Part shown: positions 8,602 through 17,447 of the stretch, in pieces
Numbering within the stretch: the stretch's first letter is position 1
Layout: every line of letters begins with the position of its first letter
DNA from: Streptomyces lateritius
GTDB lineage: Bacteria; Actinomycetota; Actinomycetes; Streptomycetales; Streptomycetaceae
Direction of reading: 5' to 3'
Length of the DNA stretch: 64,000 nucleotides
NCBI RefSeq assembly: GCF_014649715.1
Contig: NZ_BMTO01000009.1
Location: forward strand, 186,001-250,000
Made by a program: the position numbers and the translations under genes
Notes under the pieces: model-generated
Told to the model about the DNA's origin: nothing
The model's input: the letters and a program-made list of their open reading frames with translations, nothing else
The model's database searches: none

Positions 8602-10010
8602 GATGGGCCCTCGTCAAGGTGTCGCTGGCCGTCACCGCCATGGTCGTCGTCGCCTTCGCCGTACCCCTCGGCCTCGTCGTCAAGGAGATGGCGCGTGACC
8701 GTGCCTTCTCCAACGCCGAGCGACGCGCCGCCGGGCTCGCGCCCGTTCTCGCCATCACCACCGACCGCGAGGAGCTCGACCGGGCGGTGGCCACCACCGA
8801 GGACGGGGCCGCCGGGCGGATGGCCGTCCATGTCCCCGCCGCCGACGAGCCGGGCGGGAAGGCGCTGGAGATCGGCACCCGCCGGGCCGGCGCGGAGGAC
8901 CTGCGGACCACCCGGCGCCTGGGGCGGGCCACCATCGCCGAGGTGCCGGGCGGATCCGTGCTGCTCCAGCCCACCGCGCTCAGCTCCGGACAGGTCGCCG
9001 TCGTCGAACTCTTCGTTCCCGAGGGCGAGGTCACCAACGGTGTCGCCACCGCCTGGCTGGTCCTCGCGGGGGTCGGCATCGCCCTGATCGTGGGCTCCGT
9101 GGCCGTCGCCGACCGGCTCGGCGTCCGGATGGTCCGGCCCGCCCAGCGGCTCGCGGGCGCCGCCCACGACCTGGGCGAGGGCCGGCTCGGCGCGCGCGTC
9201 CCCGAGGAGGGGCCGCCGGAGCTCAAGTCCGCGGCGATCGCGTTCAACTCCATGGCCGACCAGGTCGTCCAGCTCCTCGCCAACGAGCGCGAACTGGCCG
9301 CCGACCTCTCCCACCGGCTGCGCACCCCGCTGACCGTGCTCCGCCTCAACGCGGCCTCGCTCGGCTCCGGTCCGGCCGCCGAGCAGACCCGGGCCGCCGT
9401 CGCGCAGCTGGAGCGCGAGGTCGACACCATCATCCGTACGGCCAGGGACGCCAAACCCCAGACGCAGGCGACCGGTCCGGGCGCGGGCTGCGACGCCTCC
9501 GAGGTCGTACGGGAGCGGATGGACTTCTGGTCCGCGCTCGCCGAGGACGAGGGCCGCAAGGTGCGGGTGGCGGGCGTCGAGCGTCCGGTACGCATCCCGG
9601 TCGCCCGGCCCGAACTGGTCGCGGCGCTCGACGCGTTGCTCGGCAACGTCTTCCGCCACACCCCCGAGGGGACGGCCTTCTCCGTCGACGTCCACAACGG
9701 CGAGGACGCCGTCATCGTCCTGGTCTCCGACGCCGGTCCCGGCATCCCGGACCCGGCCGCCGCGCTGACCCGGGGCAACAGCGGCCACCGTGACGGATCC
9801 ACCGGTCTCGGCCTCGACATCGTGCGCCGGATGGCCGAGTCGACGGGCGGTGACGTCCGCATCGGCCACTCGGTCCTCGGCGGTACGGAGGTCCGCGTCT
9901 GGATCGGTCTCGACGCCCGCCGCTCCGGCGGTACGGGAGGCCGGCGCGGCCACCGCGTGGTCCGCCGCCGACGGGGCGCCACAGGCTCCCGGCGCAGCGT
10001 GGAATCGTAG
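8598..10010 (+). CDS. Sensor histidine kinase
   Basis: A 470-residue membrane sensor kinase. Transmembrane segments lie at about residues 7-28 and 150-170, enclosing an extracytoplasmic sensor domain of about 120 residues, followed by a HAMP region. The phosphorylated histidine is in DLSHRLRTPLTVL near residue 239. The ATPase domain shows the N box LLGNVFRHTPEG (about 348), the G1 box SDAGPGIPDP (about 377) and GSTGLGLDIVRRM (about 400). The C-terminus is an arginine-rich tail. It starts at GTG 8598, overlapping the response regulator stop by 4 nt. The ligand is unknown; its place just before a chitinase gene suggests a cue related to polysaccharide or cell wall. Confidence 0.92.
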   Translation: MRWALVKVSLAVTAMVVVAFAVPLGLVVKEMARDRAFSNAERRAAGLAPVLAITTDREELDRAVATTEDGAAGRMAVHVPAADEPGGKALEIGTRRAGAEDLRTTRRLGRATIAEVPGGSVLLQPTALSSGQVAVVELFVPEGEVTNGVATAWLVLAGVGIALIVGSVAVADRLGVRMVRPAQRLAGAAHDLGEGRLGARVPEEGPPELKSAAIAFNSMADQVVQLLANERELAADLSHRLRTPLTVLRLNAASLGSGPAAEQTRAAVAQLEREVDTIIRTARDAKPQTQATGPGAGCDASEVVRERMDFWSALAEDEGRKVRVAGVERPVRIPVARPELVAALDALLGNVFRHTPEGTAFSVDVHNGEDAVIVLVSDAGPGIPDPAAALTRGNSGHRDGSTGLGLDIVRRMAESTGGDVRIGHSVLGGTEVRVWIGLDARRSGGTGGRRGHRVVRRRRGATGSRRSVES

Positions 10011-10067
10011 GGACGGCTCTGAGACTGCTCTCCGGAGGCCCGAACCTTTCGCCCTCCCGATGGCTTC

Positions 10068-10084
10068 CTTAAGCGGACCCTAAG
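10068..10084. promoter_or_regulatory. Candidate response-regulator box upstream of the chitinase gene
   Basis: CTTAAG at 10068-10073 and CCTAAG at 10079-10084 form a direct repeat with an 11-bp period and a 5-nt spacer, the geometry of OmpR-family sites such as the PmrA box. It lies about 100 bp upstream of the chitinase start, just after the two-component genes. TTAAG words are unusual at this base composition. Binding by the response regulator at 7861 is inferred. Confidence 0.5.
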
Positions 10085-10184
10085 AATCCTCGATCCCCTC
10101 CCTTCCAGGTCATTTGTCCGATTCCGGCTCGCTAGCGTGCTGCCGCACCCCACACCACCCCCGGCACACAGAGGCAGGCACGCG

Positions 10185-11669
10185 ATGGGCACCAGTTCGC
10201 ACCGGCGCAGGGCGAGCGGCACGACCAAGGCCGTCGGCGCGGTCGTCGCCGCGGCGGTGATCGGCGGCGCGGCCTTCGCGCTCACCGGCACCGCGCAGGC
10301 CGCGGCCGTCGGCGCCGCGTACACCAGGACAAGCTCCTGGAACGGTGGCTACACGGCTCAGTACGTGGTCACCAACGAGACCTCCAGCGTCCAGTCGGGG
10401 GGCTGGACGCTGGAGTTCGACCTGCCCGCCGGGACGAGGATCGGCTCCCTGTGGAACGGCGAGCACACCGTCTCCGGACAGCACGTCACCGTGAAGCCGG
10501 CCGGCTGGAACAAGGAGCTCGCTCCCGGCCAGTCCGTCACCGTCGGCTTCGTGACCTCGGCGACCGGCGATGCGGGCGACCCGGCCAACTGCCTGATCAA
10601 CAAGGCCACCTGCTCCGCCGGCGGCGCCACTCCCACGCCCAGCGGCCGCCCCACCGGACAGCCCACCGCCACGACCACCCCCACGGCCCCGGCGACGCCC
10701 ACCTCGAAGCCGACCGTGACCGCGACCGCCTCTCCGAAGCCCACCGCGACCGCCACCCCCACCGGCGCCCCGGGCGCCGCCGCGAAGTTCGCGCCCTATG
10801 TCGACACCTCCCTCTACCCGTCGTACGACCTGATCGCGACCGCCGACGCCACCGGCGTCAAGGAGTTCAACCTCGCCTTCATCACCTCCGGCGGCGCCTG
10901 CGCCCCACTGTGGGGCGGTGTCACCGACCTGGCGAACGACAAGGTGGCCTCCCAGATCGGCGCCCTGCGCGCCAAGGGCGGCGACGTCCGGGTCTCCTTC
11001 GGCGGCGCCGCCGGTCACGAACTGGCCCTGAACTGCTCGACCTCCTCCGCCCTCGCCGCCGCGTACGGCAAGGTCGTCGACCAGTACAGGCTGACCAAGG
11101 TCGACTTCGACGTCGAGGGGGCGGCCCTGCCGGACACCGCCGCCAACACCCGCCGCTCGCAGGCCATCGCGCAGCTGCAGAAGTCCCACCCCGGCCTGAA
11201 CGTCTCCTTCACGCTGCCGGTCATGCCCGAAGGCCTGACCCAGCCCGGAGTGGACCTGCTCGCCGACGCGAAGAAGAACGGGGTCCGCGTCGACGCCGTC
11301 AACATCATGGCGATGGACTACGGGCCGGCCTACAGCGGTGACATGGGCCAGTACGCGATCCAGGCCGCGACCGCCACCCAGGCCCAGATCAAGGGCGTCC
11401 TCGGCCTCTCCGACGCGGCCGCCTGGAAGGCCGTCGCGGTCACCCCGATGATCGGCGTCAACGACGTCACGACCGAGATCTTCCGCGTCGACGACGCCAC
11501 CCAGCTGGTCGATTTCGCGAACTCCAAGGGCATCGGCTGGCTGTCGATGTGGTCCTCCACCCGCGACAAGCAGTGCGCGGCCGGAGCGGTGAACCACGCC
11601 GACGCCACCTGCTCCTCGATCCTCCAGCAGCCGCTGGCCTTCACCAAGGCGTTCTCCGCCTACCGGTAG
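10185..11669 (+). CDS. Secreted GH18 chitinase with N-terminal CBM2
   Basis: A 494-residue exported protein. The signal peptide (about residues 1-38, ending GTAQA) precedes a family 2 carbohydrate-binding module (about 40-150: SSWNGGYTAQYVVTNE, conserved Trp residues in GWTLEF and AGWNKEL, terminal Cys pair). A threonine/proline linker (about 155-200) leads to a GH18 barrel. The catalytic signature DxDxE appears as VDFDVEG, with Glu as proton donor, and NIMAMDYG and GWLSMWSSTRD are further active-site strands. Expected activity is hydrolysis of chitin outside the cell; the domain resembles the ChiD-type group. ATG 10185 was chosen at the start of the signal peptide. No DasR-like site was seen upstream. 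A strong terminator follows. Confidence 0.92.
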   Translation: MGTSSHRRRASGTTKAVGAVVAAAVIGGAAFALTGTAQAAAVGAAYTRTSSWNGGYTAQYVVTNETSSVQSGGWTLEFDLPAGTRIGSLWNGEHTVSGQHVTVKPAGWNKELAPGQSVTVGFVTSATGDAGDPANCLINKATCSAGGATPTPSGRPTGQPTATTTPTAPATPTSKPTVTATASPKPTATATPTGAPGAAAKFAPYVDTSLYPSYDLIATADATGVKEFNLAFITSGGACAPLWGGVTDLANDKVASQIGALRAKGGDVRVSFGGAAGHELALNCSTSSALAAAYGKVVDQYRLTKVDFDVEGAALPDTAANTRRSQAIAQLQKSHPGLNVSFTLPVMPEGLTQPGVDLLADAKKNGVRVDAVNIMAMDYGPAYSGDMGQYAIQAATATQAQIKGVLGLSDAAAWKAVAVTPMIGVNDVTTEIFRVDDATQLVDFANSKGIGWLSMWSSTRDKQCAAGAVNHADATCSSILQQPLAFTKAFSAYR

Positions 11670-11690
11670 ACCGCCCCGATCCCCCCACAC

Positions 11691-11729
11691 GCGCGCCCCG
11701 GACGGACCCCCACCCCGTCCGGGGCGCGC
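11691..11729 (+). terminator. Intrinsic terminator after the chitinase gene
   Basis: A perfect 15-bp stem (11691-11705 with 11715-11729, GCGCGCCCCGGACGG) closes a 9-nt loop 22 bp past the chitinase stop. There is no long T-tract, as is usual in Streptomyces. Confidence 0.75.
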
Positions 11730-11914
11730 TCCTCCCTCAGGTCTGCGGGTCCACCGGCTCGTAGTTCCTCCCCAGGAAGTCCGCGAAGCCCTTCGCCCGA
11801 TGAACCGGATCGCTCGGCCTGCGCGGGAGCCCGGCACGGCCGCCGCACGGGTGAGCTGTCGAACGTCTTCGACCGCGTACGCGTCTTGACCGTGTTCTGA
11901 CGGCCACTCAATAG

Positions 11915-11928
11915 TGGGAGCGCTCCCA
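11915..11928. promoter_or_regulatory. CebR operator
   Basis: TGGGAGCGCTCCCA is a perfect 14-bp palindrome identical to the consensus bound by the cellobiose-responsive LacI-family repressor CebR. It sits 24 bp before the xyloglucanase ATG and should control both GH74 and GH10 genes. The cebR gene itself is not in the window. Confidence 0.9.
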
Positions 11929-11951
11929 TACCGGCCTTCGAGGGGATCTCC

Positions 11952-14642
11952 ATGCGCGCAGGACGACAATTACTGGCGGGGCTCGCCCTGACCGCCGGAC
12001 TGCTCACGGGCGCGGTGCCACCGACCGCCGCCGTCGCCGCCGAACCGGCCGAACCGGCCGGAACCCGGGCCGCCCCACCGGCCGAACCGGCCGGAACCCG
12101 GGCCGCCGACACGTACAGCTGGAAGAACGTCCGGATCGACGGCGGCGGCTTCGTCCCCGGCATCGTCTTCAACCGGACCGAGAAGAACCTCGCCTACGCC
12201 CGGACCGACATCGGCGGCGCCTACCGCTGGGAGCCGTCCACCAAGACCTGGACCCCGCTGCTCGACGCGGTCGACTGGGACCACTGGGGCCACACCGGCG
12301 TCATCGGCCTCGCCTCCGACTCCGTCGACCCCGACCGCGTCTACGCGGCCGTCGGGACGTACACCAACGACTGGGACCCGGGCAACGGCGCCGTGCTGCG
12401 CTCCGCCGACCGGGGCGCCACCTGGCAGCGGACCGACCTGCCGTTCAAGCTCGGCGGCAACATGCCCGGCCGGGGCATGGGGGAGCGCCTCGCCATCGAC
12501 CCGCACCGGAACAGCGTGCTGTACCTGGGCGCGCCCAGCGGCAAGGGCCTGTGGCGCTCCACCGACTCCGGTGCCACCTGGTCGCAGGTCACCGCCTTCC
12601 CCAACCCCGGGAACCACCAGGAGAACCCCTCGGACACCAGCGGCTACGGCTCCGACAACCAGGGGATCGTCTGGGTCACCTTCGACGAGTCCACGGGCAC
12701 GGCCGGCGCCGCGACCCGGACCGTCTACGTCGGTGTCGCCGACAAGGAGAACGCCGTCTACCGCTCCACGGACGCGGGCGCCACCTGGACCCGGCTGCCC
12801 GGCCAGCCCACCGGGTACCTCGCCCACAAGGGCGTGCTCGACACCGAGAGCGGCCACCTCTACCTCGCGTACAGCGACAAGGGCGGCCCGTACGACGGCG
12901 GCAAGGGCCGGGTCTGGCGGTACGCGACGGCCACCGGCACGTGGACGGACATCAGCCCCGTCGCCGAGGCCGACACCTTCTACGGCTTCAGCGGCCTGAC
13001 CATCGACCGGCAGCGGCCCGGCACCGTCATGGTCTCCGGCTACAGCGCCTGGTGGCCCGACACCCAGATCTTCCGCTCGACGGACAGCGGCGGCACGTGG
13101 ACCAAGGCCTGGGACTACACCTCGTACCCCAGCCGCACCAACCGCTACACCATGGACGTCTCCTCCGTGCCGTGGCTGACCTGGGGCGCGAACCCCTCGC
13201 CGCCCGAACAGAGCCCGAAACTGGGGTGGATGACGGAGGCCATGGAGATCGACCCCTTCGACTCGGACCGGATGATGTACGGCACGGGCGCGACGGTCTA
13301 CGGCACCGAGAACCTCGGACAGTGGGACGCCGGCGGCACCTTCACGATCAAGCCGATGGTCCGGGGTCTGGAGGAGACGGCGGTCAACGACCTCGTCTCC
13401 CCGGCCTCCGGGGCGCCGCTGCTCAGCGCACTCGGCGACATCGGCGGGTTCCGCCACACCGACCTCACCAAGGTCCCCTCGATGATGTTCACCTCGCCGA
13501 ACTTCACCAGCACGACCAGTCTCGACCACGCCGAGACCGACCCGAACAGGGTGGTGCGGGCGGGCAGCGTGGACAGCGGCCCGCGCATCGCCTTCTCGTC
13601 GGACAACGGCGCCACCTGGTCGCCGGGCGTGGACCCTTCGGGCGTCACGGGCGGCGGCACGGTCGCGGCGGCGGCCGACGGCAGCCGCTACGTCTGGAGT
13701 CCGGACGGTACGGGCGTGCACAGCGGGACGGCGGCGGGGAGCGCCTGGACGGCGTCGACCGGCATCCCGGCGGGAGCGGTCGTCGAGTCGGACCGGGTGG
13801 ACCCGAGGACGTTCTACGGCTTCAAGTCCGGCACCTTCTACGTCAGCAGGGACGGCGGTCTCTCCTTCACGGCCAAGGCGACCGGACTCCCGGCGAAGGG
13901 GAACGTCCGCTTCAAGGCGGTCCCGGGCGCTGCCGGCGACATCTGGCTCGCGGGCGGCGCGCGCGACGCCACGTACGGCCTGTGGCACTCCACCGACGCG
14001 GGCGCGAGCTTCACCCGTGTCGGCGGGGTCGAGCAGGCCGACACGATCGGCTTCGGCAAGGCGGCGCCCGGCGCCACCTACCCGGCCCTCTACAGCAGCG
14101 CGAAGGTCGGTGGCGTACGCGGCATCTTCCGCTCCACGGACGCGGGCGCGAGCTGGGTCCGGATCAACGACGACGCCCACCAGTGGGGCTGGACGGGCGC
14201 GGCCATCACCGGCGACCCGCGGATCTACGGGCGGGTGTACGTCTCCACCAACGGCCGGGGCATCGTCTACGGCGACACGGCCGGGACCGGCGGCGGCACG
14301 GAACCGCCGCCGCAGCCGAGCGGGGCCTGCGCCGTCACGTACCGGATCACCAACCAGTGGCAGGGCGGTTTCCAGGCGGACGTGACGCTGAAGAACACCG
14401 GCACGGCCGCCTGGAACGGCTGGGCGCTCAGCTGGGACTTCGCCGGAGGCCAGACCGTCGGCCAGATGTGGAACGCCACCCCGGCCCAGAGCGGCAGGTC
14501 CGTCACCGCGCGGAACGCCGGCTGGAACGGGGCCGTCGTTCCCGGCGCCTCGGCGTCCTTCGGCTTCACCGGCAGCTGGTCGGGCACGAACCCCGCCCCG
14601 ACCGCCTTCACCGTGGGAGGTGCCCCGTGTTCCGTCGCCTGA
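11952..14642 (+). CDS. Secreted GH74 xyloglucanase with C-terminal CBM2
   Basis: An 896-residue exported glycoside hydrolase. The signal peptide covers about residues 1-30. The body is a tandem seven-bladed beta-propeller with many Asp-box-like turns (RSTDSGATW, RSTDAGATW and similar). The two catalytic aspartates of GH74 are expected in ARTDIGGAYRW (about residue 79) and ALGDIGGFRH (about 498). A short GGGTEPPPQPSG linker joins a family 2 carbohydrate-binding module (about 790-896) with its Cys pair and conserved Trp residues. The enzyme should cut xyloglucan backbones outside the cell. A CebR operator precedes the gene. Its stop lies 16 nt inside the xylanase gene, so the two are expressed together. 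A 33-nt repeat extends the N-terminus just after the signal peptide. Confidence 0.93.
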   Translation: MRAGRQLLAGLALTAGLLTGAVPPTAAVAAEPAEPAGTRAAPPAEPAGTRAADTYSWKNVRIDGGGFVPGIVFNRTEKNLAYARTDIGGAYRWEPSTKTWTPLLDAVDWDHWGHTGVIGLASDSVDPDRVYAAVGTYTNDWDPGNGAVLRSADRGATWQRTDLPFKLGGNMPGRGMGERLAIDPHRNSVLYLGAPSGKGLWRSTDSGATWSQVTAFPNPGNHQENPSDTSGYGSDNQGIVWVTFDESTGTAGAATRTVYVGVADKENAVYRSTDAGATWTRLPGQPTGYLAHKGVLDTESGHLYLAYSDKGGPYDGGKGRVWRYATATGTWTDISPVAEADTFYGFSGLTIDRQRPGTVMVSGYSAWWPDTQIFRSTDSGGTWTKAWDYTSYPSRTNRYTMDVSSVPWLTWGANPSPPEQSPKLGWMTEAMEIDPFDSDRMMYGTGATVYGTENLGQWDAGGTFTIKPMVRGLEETAVNDLVSPASGAPLLSALGDIGGFRHTDLTKVPSMMFTSPNFTSTTSLDHAETDPNRVVRAGSVDSGPRIAFSSDNGATWSPGVDPSGVTGGGTVAAAADGSRYVWSPDGTGVHSGTAAGSAWTASTGIPAGAVVESDRVDPRTFYGFKSGTFYVSRDGGLSFTAKATGLPAKGNVRFKAVPGAAGDIWLAGGARDATYGLWHSTDAGASFTRVGGVEQADTIGFGKAAPGATYPALYSSAKVGGVRGIFRSTDAGASWVRINDDAHQWGWTGAAITGDPRIYGRVYVSTNGRGIVYGDTAGTGGGTEPPPQPSGACAVTYRITNQWQGGFQADVTLKNTGTAAWNGWALSWDFAGGQTVGQMWNATPAQSGRSVTARNAGWNGAVVPGASASFGFTGSWSGTNPAPTAFTVGGAPCSVA
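12045..12107 (+). repeat. 33-bp period tandem duplication in the GH74 N-terminus
   Basis: Two identical 30-nt units (12045-12074 and 12078-12107), separated by CCA, encode PAEPAGTRAA twice between the signal peptide and the mature propeller. It looks like a recent in-frame duplication that lengthens a flexible spacer. Confidence 0.85.
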
Positions 14643-15985
14643 TCACCACCGCGGCGCTGCTCGCCGCGGCCCTGACCGCCGTCCCCGCGAGCGCGGCGGA
14701 GACGGCCTCGGAGGCGACCTCCCTGCGGGAGCTCGCCGACGCCCGTGGGGTCTACCTCGGCACGGCGGTGACCGCCTCCCGACTCACGGGCGGGTACGCG
14801 GAGGTCGCCGCGGCCCAGTTCGGCTCGGTCACCCCCGGCAACGAGATGAAGTGGTCCTCCGTGGAGCCCGTGCGCGGCGGCCACGACTGGGTCGGCGCCG
14901 ACCGGGTCGTCGCCTTCGCCGAGGCGAACGGCCAGAAGGTCCGCGGCCACACCCTCGTCTGGCACAGCCAGTTGCCGTCCTGGCTGACCGGCGGCAGCTT
15001 CACGCCCGACGAACTGCGCCGGATCATGACCGACCACATCGCGGCCGAGGCCGGCCGCTACCGGGGCCGGATCCACCACTGGGACGTGGTCAACGAGCCA
15101 CTGAACGAGGACGGCACGCTCCGCCAGTCGCTGTGGGGCGCCCGGCTCGGCGAGTCGTACATCGCCGACGCCTTCCGCGCCGCCCGGGCCGCCGACCCGG
15201 CCGCGAAGCTCTACCTCAACGACTACTCCACCGACGGCGTCGGCGCGAAGAGCGACGGCATGTACGCCCTGGTCAAGCGGCTCCTCGCGCAGGGCGTACC
15301 GATCGACGGGGTCGGCTTCCAGGCCCACCTCGTCCTCGGCCAGGTGCCGGCCACGCTGGAGCAGAACCTCCGCCGCTTCGCCGAGCTCGGCGTGGACGTC
15401 GCCCTCACCGAACTCGACATCCGCATGCGACTGCCCGCGACCCAGGCGCAACTGGACCGGCAGAAGCAGGAGTACGCCTCGGTCGTCCGCGCCTGCCTCG
15501 CCGTCCCCCGCTGCGCGGGCGTCACCGTCTGGGGCTTCACCGACGCCGACTCCTGGATCCCGGACTTCTTCCCAGGCCAGGGCGCGGCGACCCCGTACGA
15601 CGAGAACCTGGTCCCGAAACCGGCGTACCACGGGATCGCCGAAGCCCTGGCCGTGGCCCCGGAGGTCCCGGCCGTCGCCTGCTCCGCCACCTACACCGTC
15701 CAGAACCGGTGGACGACGGGCTTCACGGCCCAGGTCTCGGTCCGTAACACGGGTACCGCCCCGCTGAACGGCTGGACGCTTCGCTGGACGTACGCGGCCG
15801 GCGAGCGTGTCACCCAGGCCTGGAACTCCACGGTGACCCAGTCCGCCGCGGAGGTGACGGCCTCGCCCCTCTCGTACAACGCGGCGCTACCGGCGGGCGG
15901 TTCGGCCGCCTTCGGATTCAACGGTGCCTGGTCGGGGGCGCATCCGCCCCCGGCCGGCATCAGGTGCGACGCTACGGCGTCGTGA
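14627..15985 (+). CDS. Secreted GH10 endo-beta-1,4-xylanase with C-terminal CBM2
   Basis: A 452-residue exported xylanase. Signal peptide about 1-23 (ending PASAAE). The GH10 barrel spans about 30-335 and shows GNEMKW, the acid/base Glu in HHWDVVNEPLN (about residue 152) and the nucleophile Glu in VALTELDIRM (about 262), plus GVTVWGFTDADSW. A family 2 carbohydrate-binding module (about 345-452, starting CSATYTVQNRW) follows almost without linker. It hydrolyses xylan in the extracellular space. The GTG start at 14627 has GGGAGG about 6-7 nt upstream and lies inside the GH74 gene, giving a 16-nt overlap and translational coupling under the CebR operator. The longer in-frame reading frame upstream is only an out-of-frame shadow of GH74. 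Confidence 0.94.
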   Translation: MFRRLITTAALLAAALTAVPASAAETASEATSLRELADARGVYLGTAVTASRLTGGYAEVAAAQFGSVTPGNEMKWSSVEPVRGGHDWVGADRVVAFAEANGQKVRGHTLVWHSQLPSWLTGGSFTPDELRRIMTDHIAAEAGRYRGRIHHWDVVNEPLNEDGTLRQSLWGARLGESYIADAFRAARAADPAAKLYLNDYSTDGVGAKSDGMYALVKRLLAQGVPIDGVGFQAHLVLGQVPATLEQNLRRFAELGVDVALTELDIRMRLPATQAQLDRQKQEYASVVRACLAVPRCAGVTVWGFTDADSWIPDFFPGQGAATPYDENLVPKPAYHGIAEALAVAPEVPAVACSATYTVQNRWTTGFTAQVSVRNTGTAPLNGWTLRWTYAAGERVTQAWNSTVTQSAAEVTASPLSYNAALPAGGSAAFGFNGAWSGAHPPPAGIRCDATAS

Positions 15986-16395
15986 CGAGCGGCCTGGGCG
16001 CGGGCCTCATGCCCGCGCCCAGGTGGAAGCTCGGGTGCGGGGGCTGGTCGTAGGCGGTGTTCTGCCAGGCGAGGCCCGCGCGGTACATGGTGTCGTGCAG
16101 CAGCGTGGTGATCCTCGTGCCCGTCTCGTACGGCGTCGAGTGGATCCGCAGCGCGCGGTTGTCCGTCGTGCGCCACACGACCTCCTCGCGCCAGTCGCCG
16201 AGGATGTCACCGGAGAGCGCCGGGGTCGCCCTTCGACCCGGCACGTCCTTGTCACCGCTCGGCCTGCCGCGCGGTCGCGGTGGCGGCGGCGGTCGCCGTG
16301 CCGGCCGTGGTGGTGAGGGTCAGCCCGACGCCGGCGAGGCCGGCGGCCGCCGTCAGCGCGGCCAGGGCGGTGCGGGGGAGCTGCGTGAGCTGCAC
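15972..16395 (-). pseudogene. Internally deleted rhamnogalacturonan lyase (PL11) remnant
   Basis: GTG 16395 has AGGAGG just upstream and opens a clear signal peptide (QLPRTALAALTAAAGLAGVG) that runs to ARQAER and then TGA at 16252-16254. In another frame, from about 16255 to 15972, about 85 residues read GDILGDWREEVVWRTTDN and AWQNTAYDQPPHPSFHLG, which I recognise as the C-terminal end of YesW-type family 11 rhamnogalacturonan lyases. Intact enzymes are about 600 residues and begin with a similar ARQxE-LDRG segment after the signal peptide. An out-of-frame deletion of roughly 1.5 kb therefore seems to have removed the catalytic propeller. The remnant converges on the xylanase gene, with a 14-nt overlap. 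No function is expected. Confidence 0.8.
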
Positions 16396-16500
16396 GAATC
16401 CTCCTGCGGAGAAGAGAGACGTTGCGTACCTCACAGTCGCCGCCGGTCCGGACGGGTTGCCCACCCCCCGTACGCCCCTGCCGTACGTCGCCCCATATGC

Positions 16501-16536
16501 GTCAAGGCCCCGGTTCCGAAGAACCGGGGCCTTGAC
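16501..16536 (-). terminator. Terminator of the tRNA-His gene
   Basis: A perfect 16-bp stem (16501-16516 with 16521-16536) with a CGAA tetraloop lies 8 bp past the tRNA 3' end. It would also stop transcription coming from the other direction. Confidence 0.8.
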
Positions 16537-16543
16537 CCTCAAG

Positions 16544-16616
16544 GGTGAGTGACGGGACTCGAACCCGCGGCATCCTGGACCACAACCAGGTGCTCTACCA
16601 GCTGAGCTACACCCAC
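16544..16616 (-). tRNA. tRNA-His (GTG anticodon)
   Basis: The minus strand folds as a complete 73-nt cloverleaf. The acceptor stem is GTGGGTG with CACTCAC, the anticodon loop TTGTGGT has GTG at 16583-16581, and the T loop is GGTTCGAGTC. The discriminator base is C73, and a G at 16617 can supply G-1, both hallmarks of histidine tRNA. CCA is not encoded. Confidence 0.96.
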
Positions 16617-16721
16617 CATGACCGGCGGTTTTCCCGAAGGTTTCCCCGACCGGCCGAGAAGAAGTCTACAGGGTCCGAGGGGGTGCTCGCGCCCGCATTG
16701 ACGGCGGGCGCGAGCGCGGCC

Positions 16722-17324
16722 TCATTCCACGGGCAGGACGTGGCGCGCGGCGATCTGCTTCGCCGTCTCCGAGTCGGGGCCGGGCTGCGGGACGAAGATC
16801 GCCTCGCGGTAGTAGCGGAGCTCGGCGATGGACTCACGGATGTCGGCGAGCGCGCGGTGGTTGCCGCTCTTCTCCGGACTGTTGAAGTACGCCCTCGGGT
16901 ACCAGCGGCGGGCCAGCTCCTTGACCGAGGAGACATCGACGATCCGGTAGTGCAGATGGCGCTCCAGAGCCGGCATGTCCCGGGCGAGGAAGCCGCGGTC
17001 GGTGGAGACCGAGTTCCCGCACAGGGGCGCCTTGAGGGGCTCCTTCACGTGCTCGCGTACGTAGGCGAGGACCTGCGCCTCGGCGTCGGCCAGGGTGGTG
17101 CCGTCGGCGAGAGCGTCGAGGAGGCCGGAGGACGTGTGCATCCGGCGCACGATCTCGGGCATGGTCTCCAGCGCCGCGTCCGGCGGGCGGATCACGATGT
17201 CCACCCCTTCGCCGAGCACGTTCAGTTCCGAGTCGGTGACCAGCGCGGCCACCTCGATGAGTGCGTCGTCCGTCAGCGAGAGCCCGGTCATCTCGCAGTC
17301 GATCCACACCATGCGATCGTTCAT
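16722..17324 (-). CDS. orn: Oligoribonuclease
   Basis: A 200-residue DEDDh 3'-5' exonuclease that degrades short RNA oligonucleotides and pGpG to mononucleotides in the cytoplasm. Catalytic residues visible are Asp9 and Glu11 in WIDCEMTGL, an Asp in STDRGFL, and the His and Asp in GNHRALADIRESI; the terminal PVE and overall length match the family. In Streptomyces the gene (ornA) lies directly downstream of adpA, as here (123 bp gap, same strand), and its loss is known to slow growth and sporulation; it can link cyclic-di-GMP breakdown to development. Start ATG 17324. Confidence 0.97.
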   Translation of the reverse strand: MNDRMVWIDCEMTGLSLTDDALIEVAALVTDSELNVLGEGVDIVIRPPDAALETMPEIVRRMHTSSGLLDALADGTTLADAEAQVLAYVREHVKEPLKAPLCGNSVSTDRGFLARDMPALERHLHYRIVDVSSVKELARRWYPRAYFNSPEKSGNHRALADIRESIAELRYYREAIFVPQPGPDSETAKQIAARHVLPVE

Positions 17325-17447
17325 GCGTCCTACCTTATGGGTTCGGTGGGTGATCGGAGCCGGTGCGCGGTCGGGGGGACGACGACGGGCGCCCGGAGTG
17401 GTGTCCCCGGACGCCCGTCGTGCGGTGCGCGGCTTGTGGCGCGCGGT

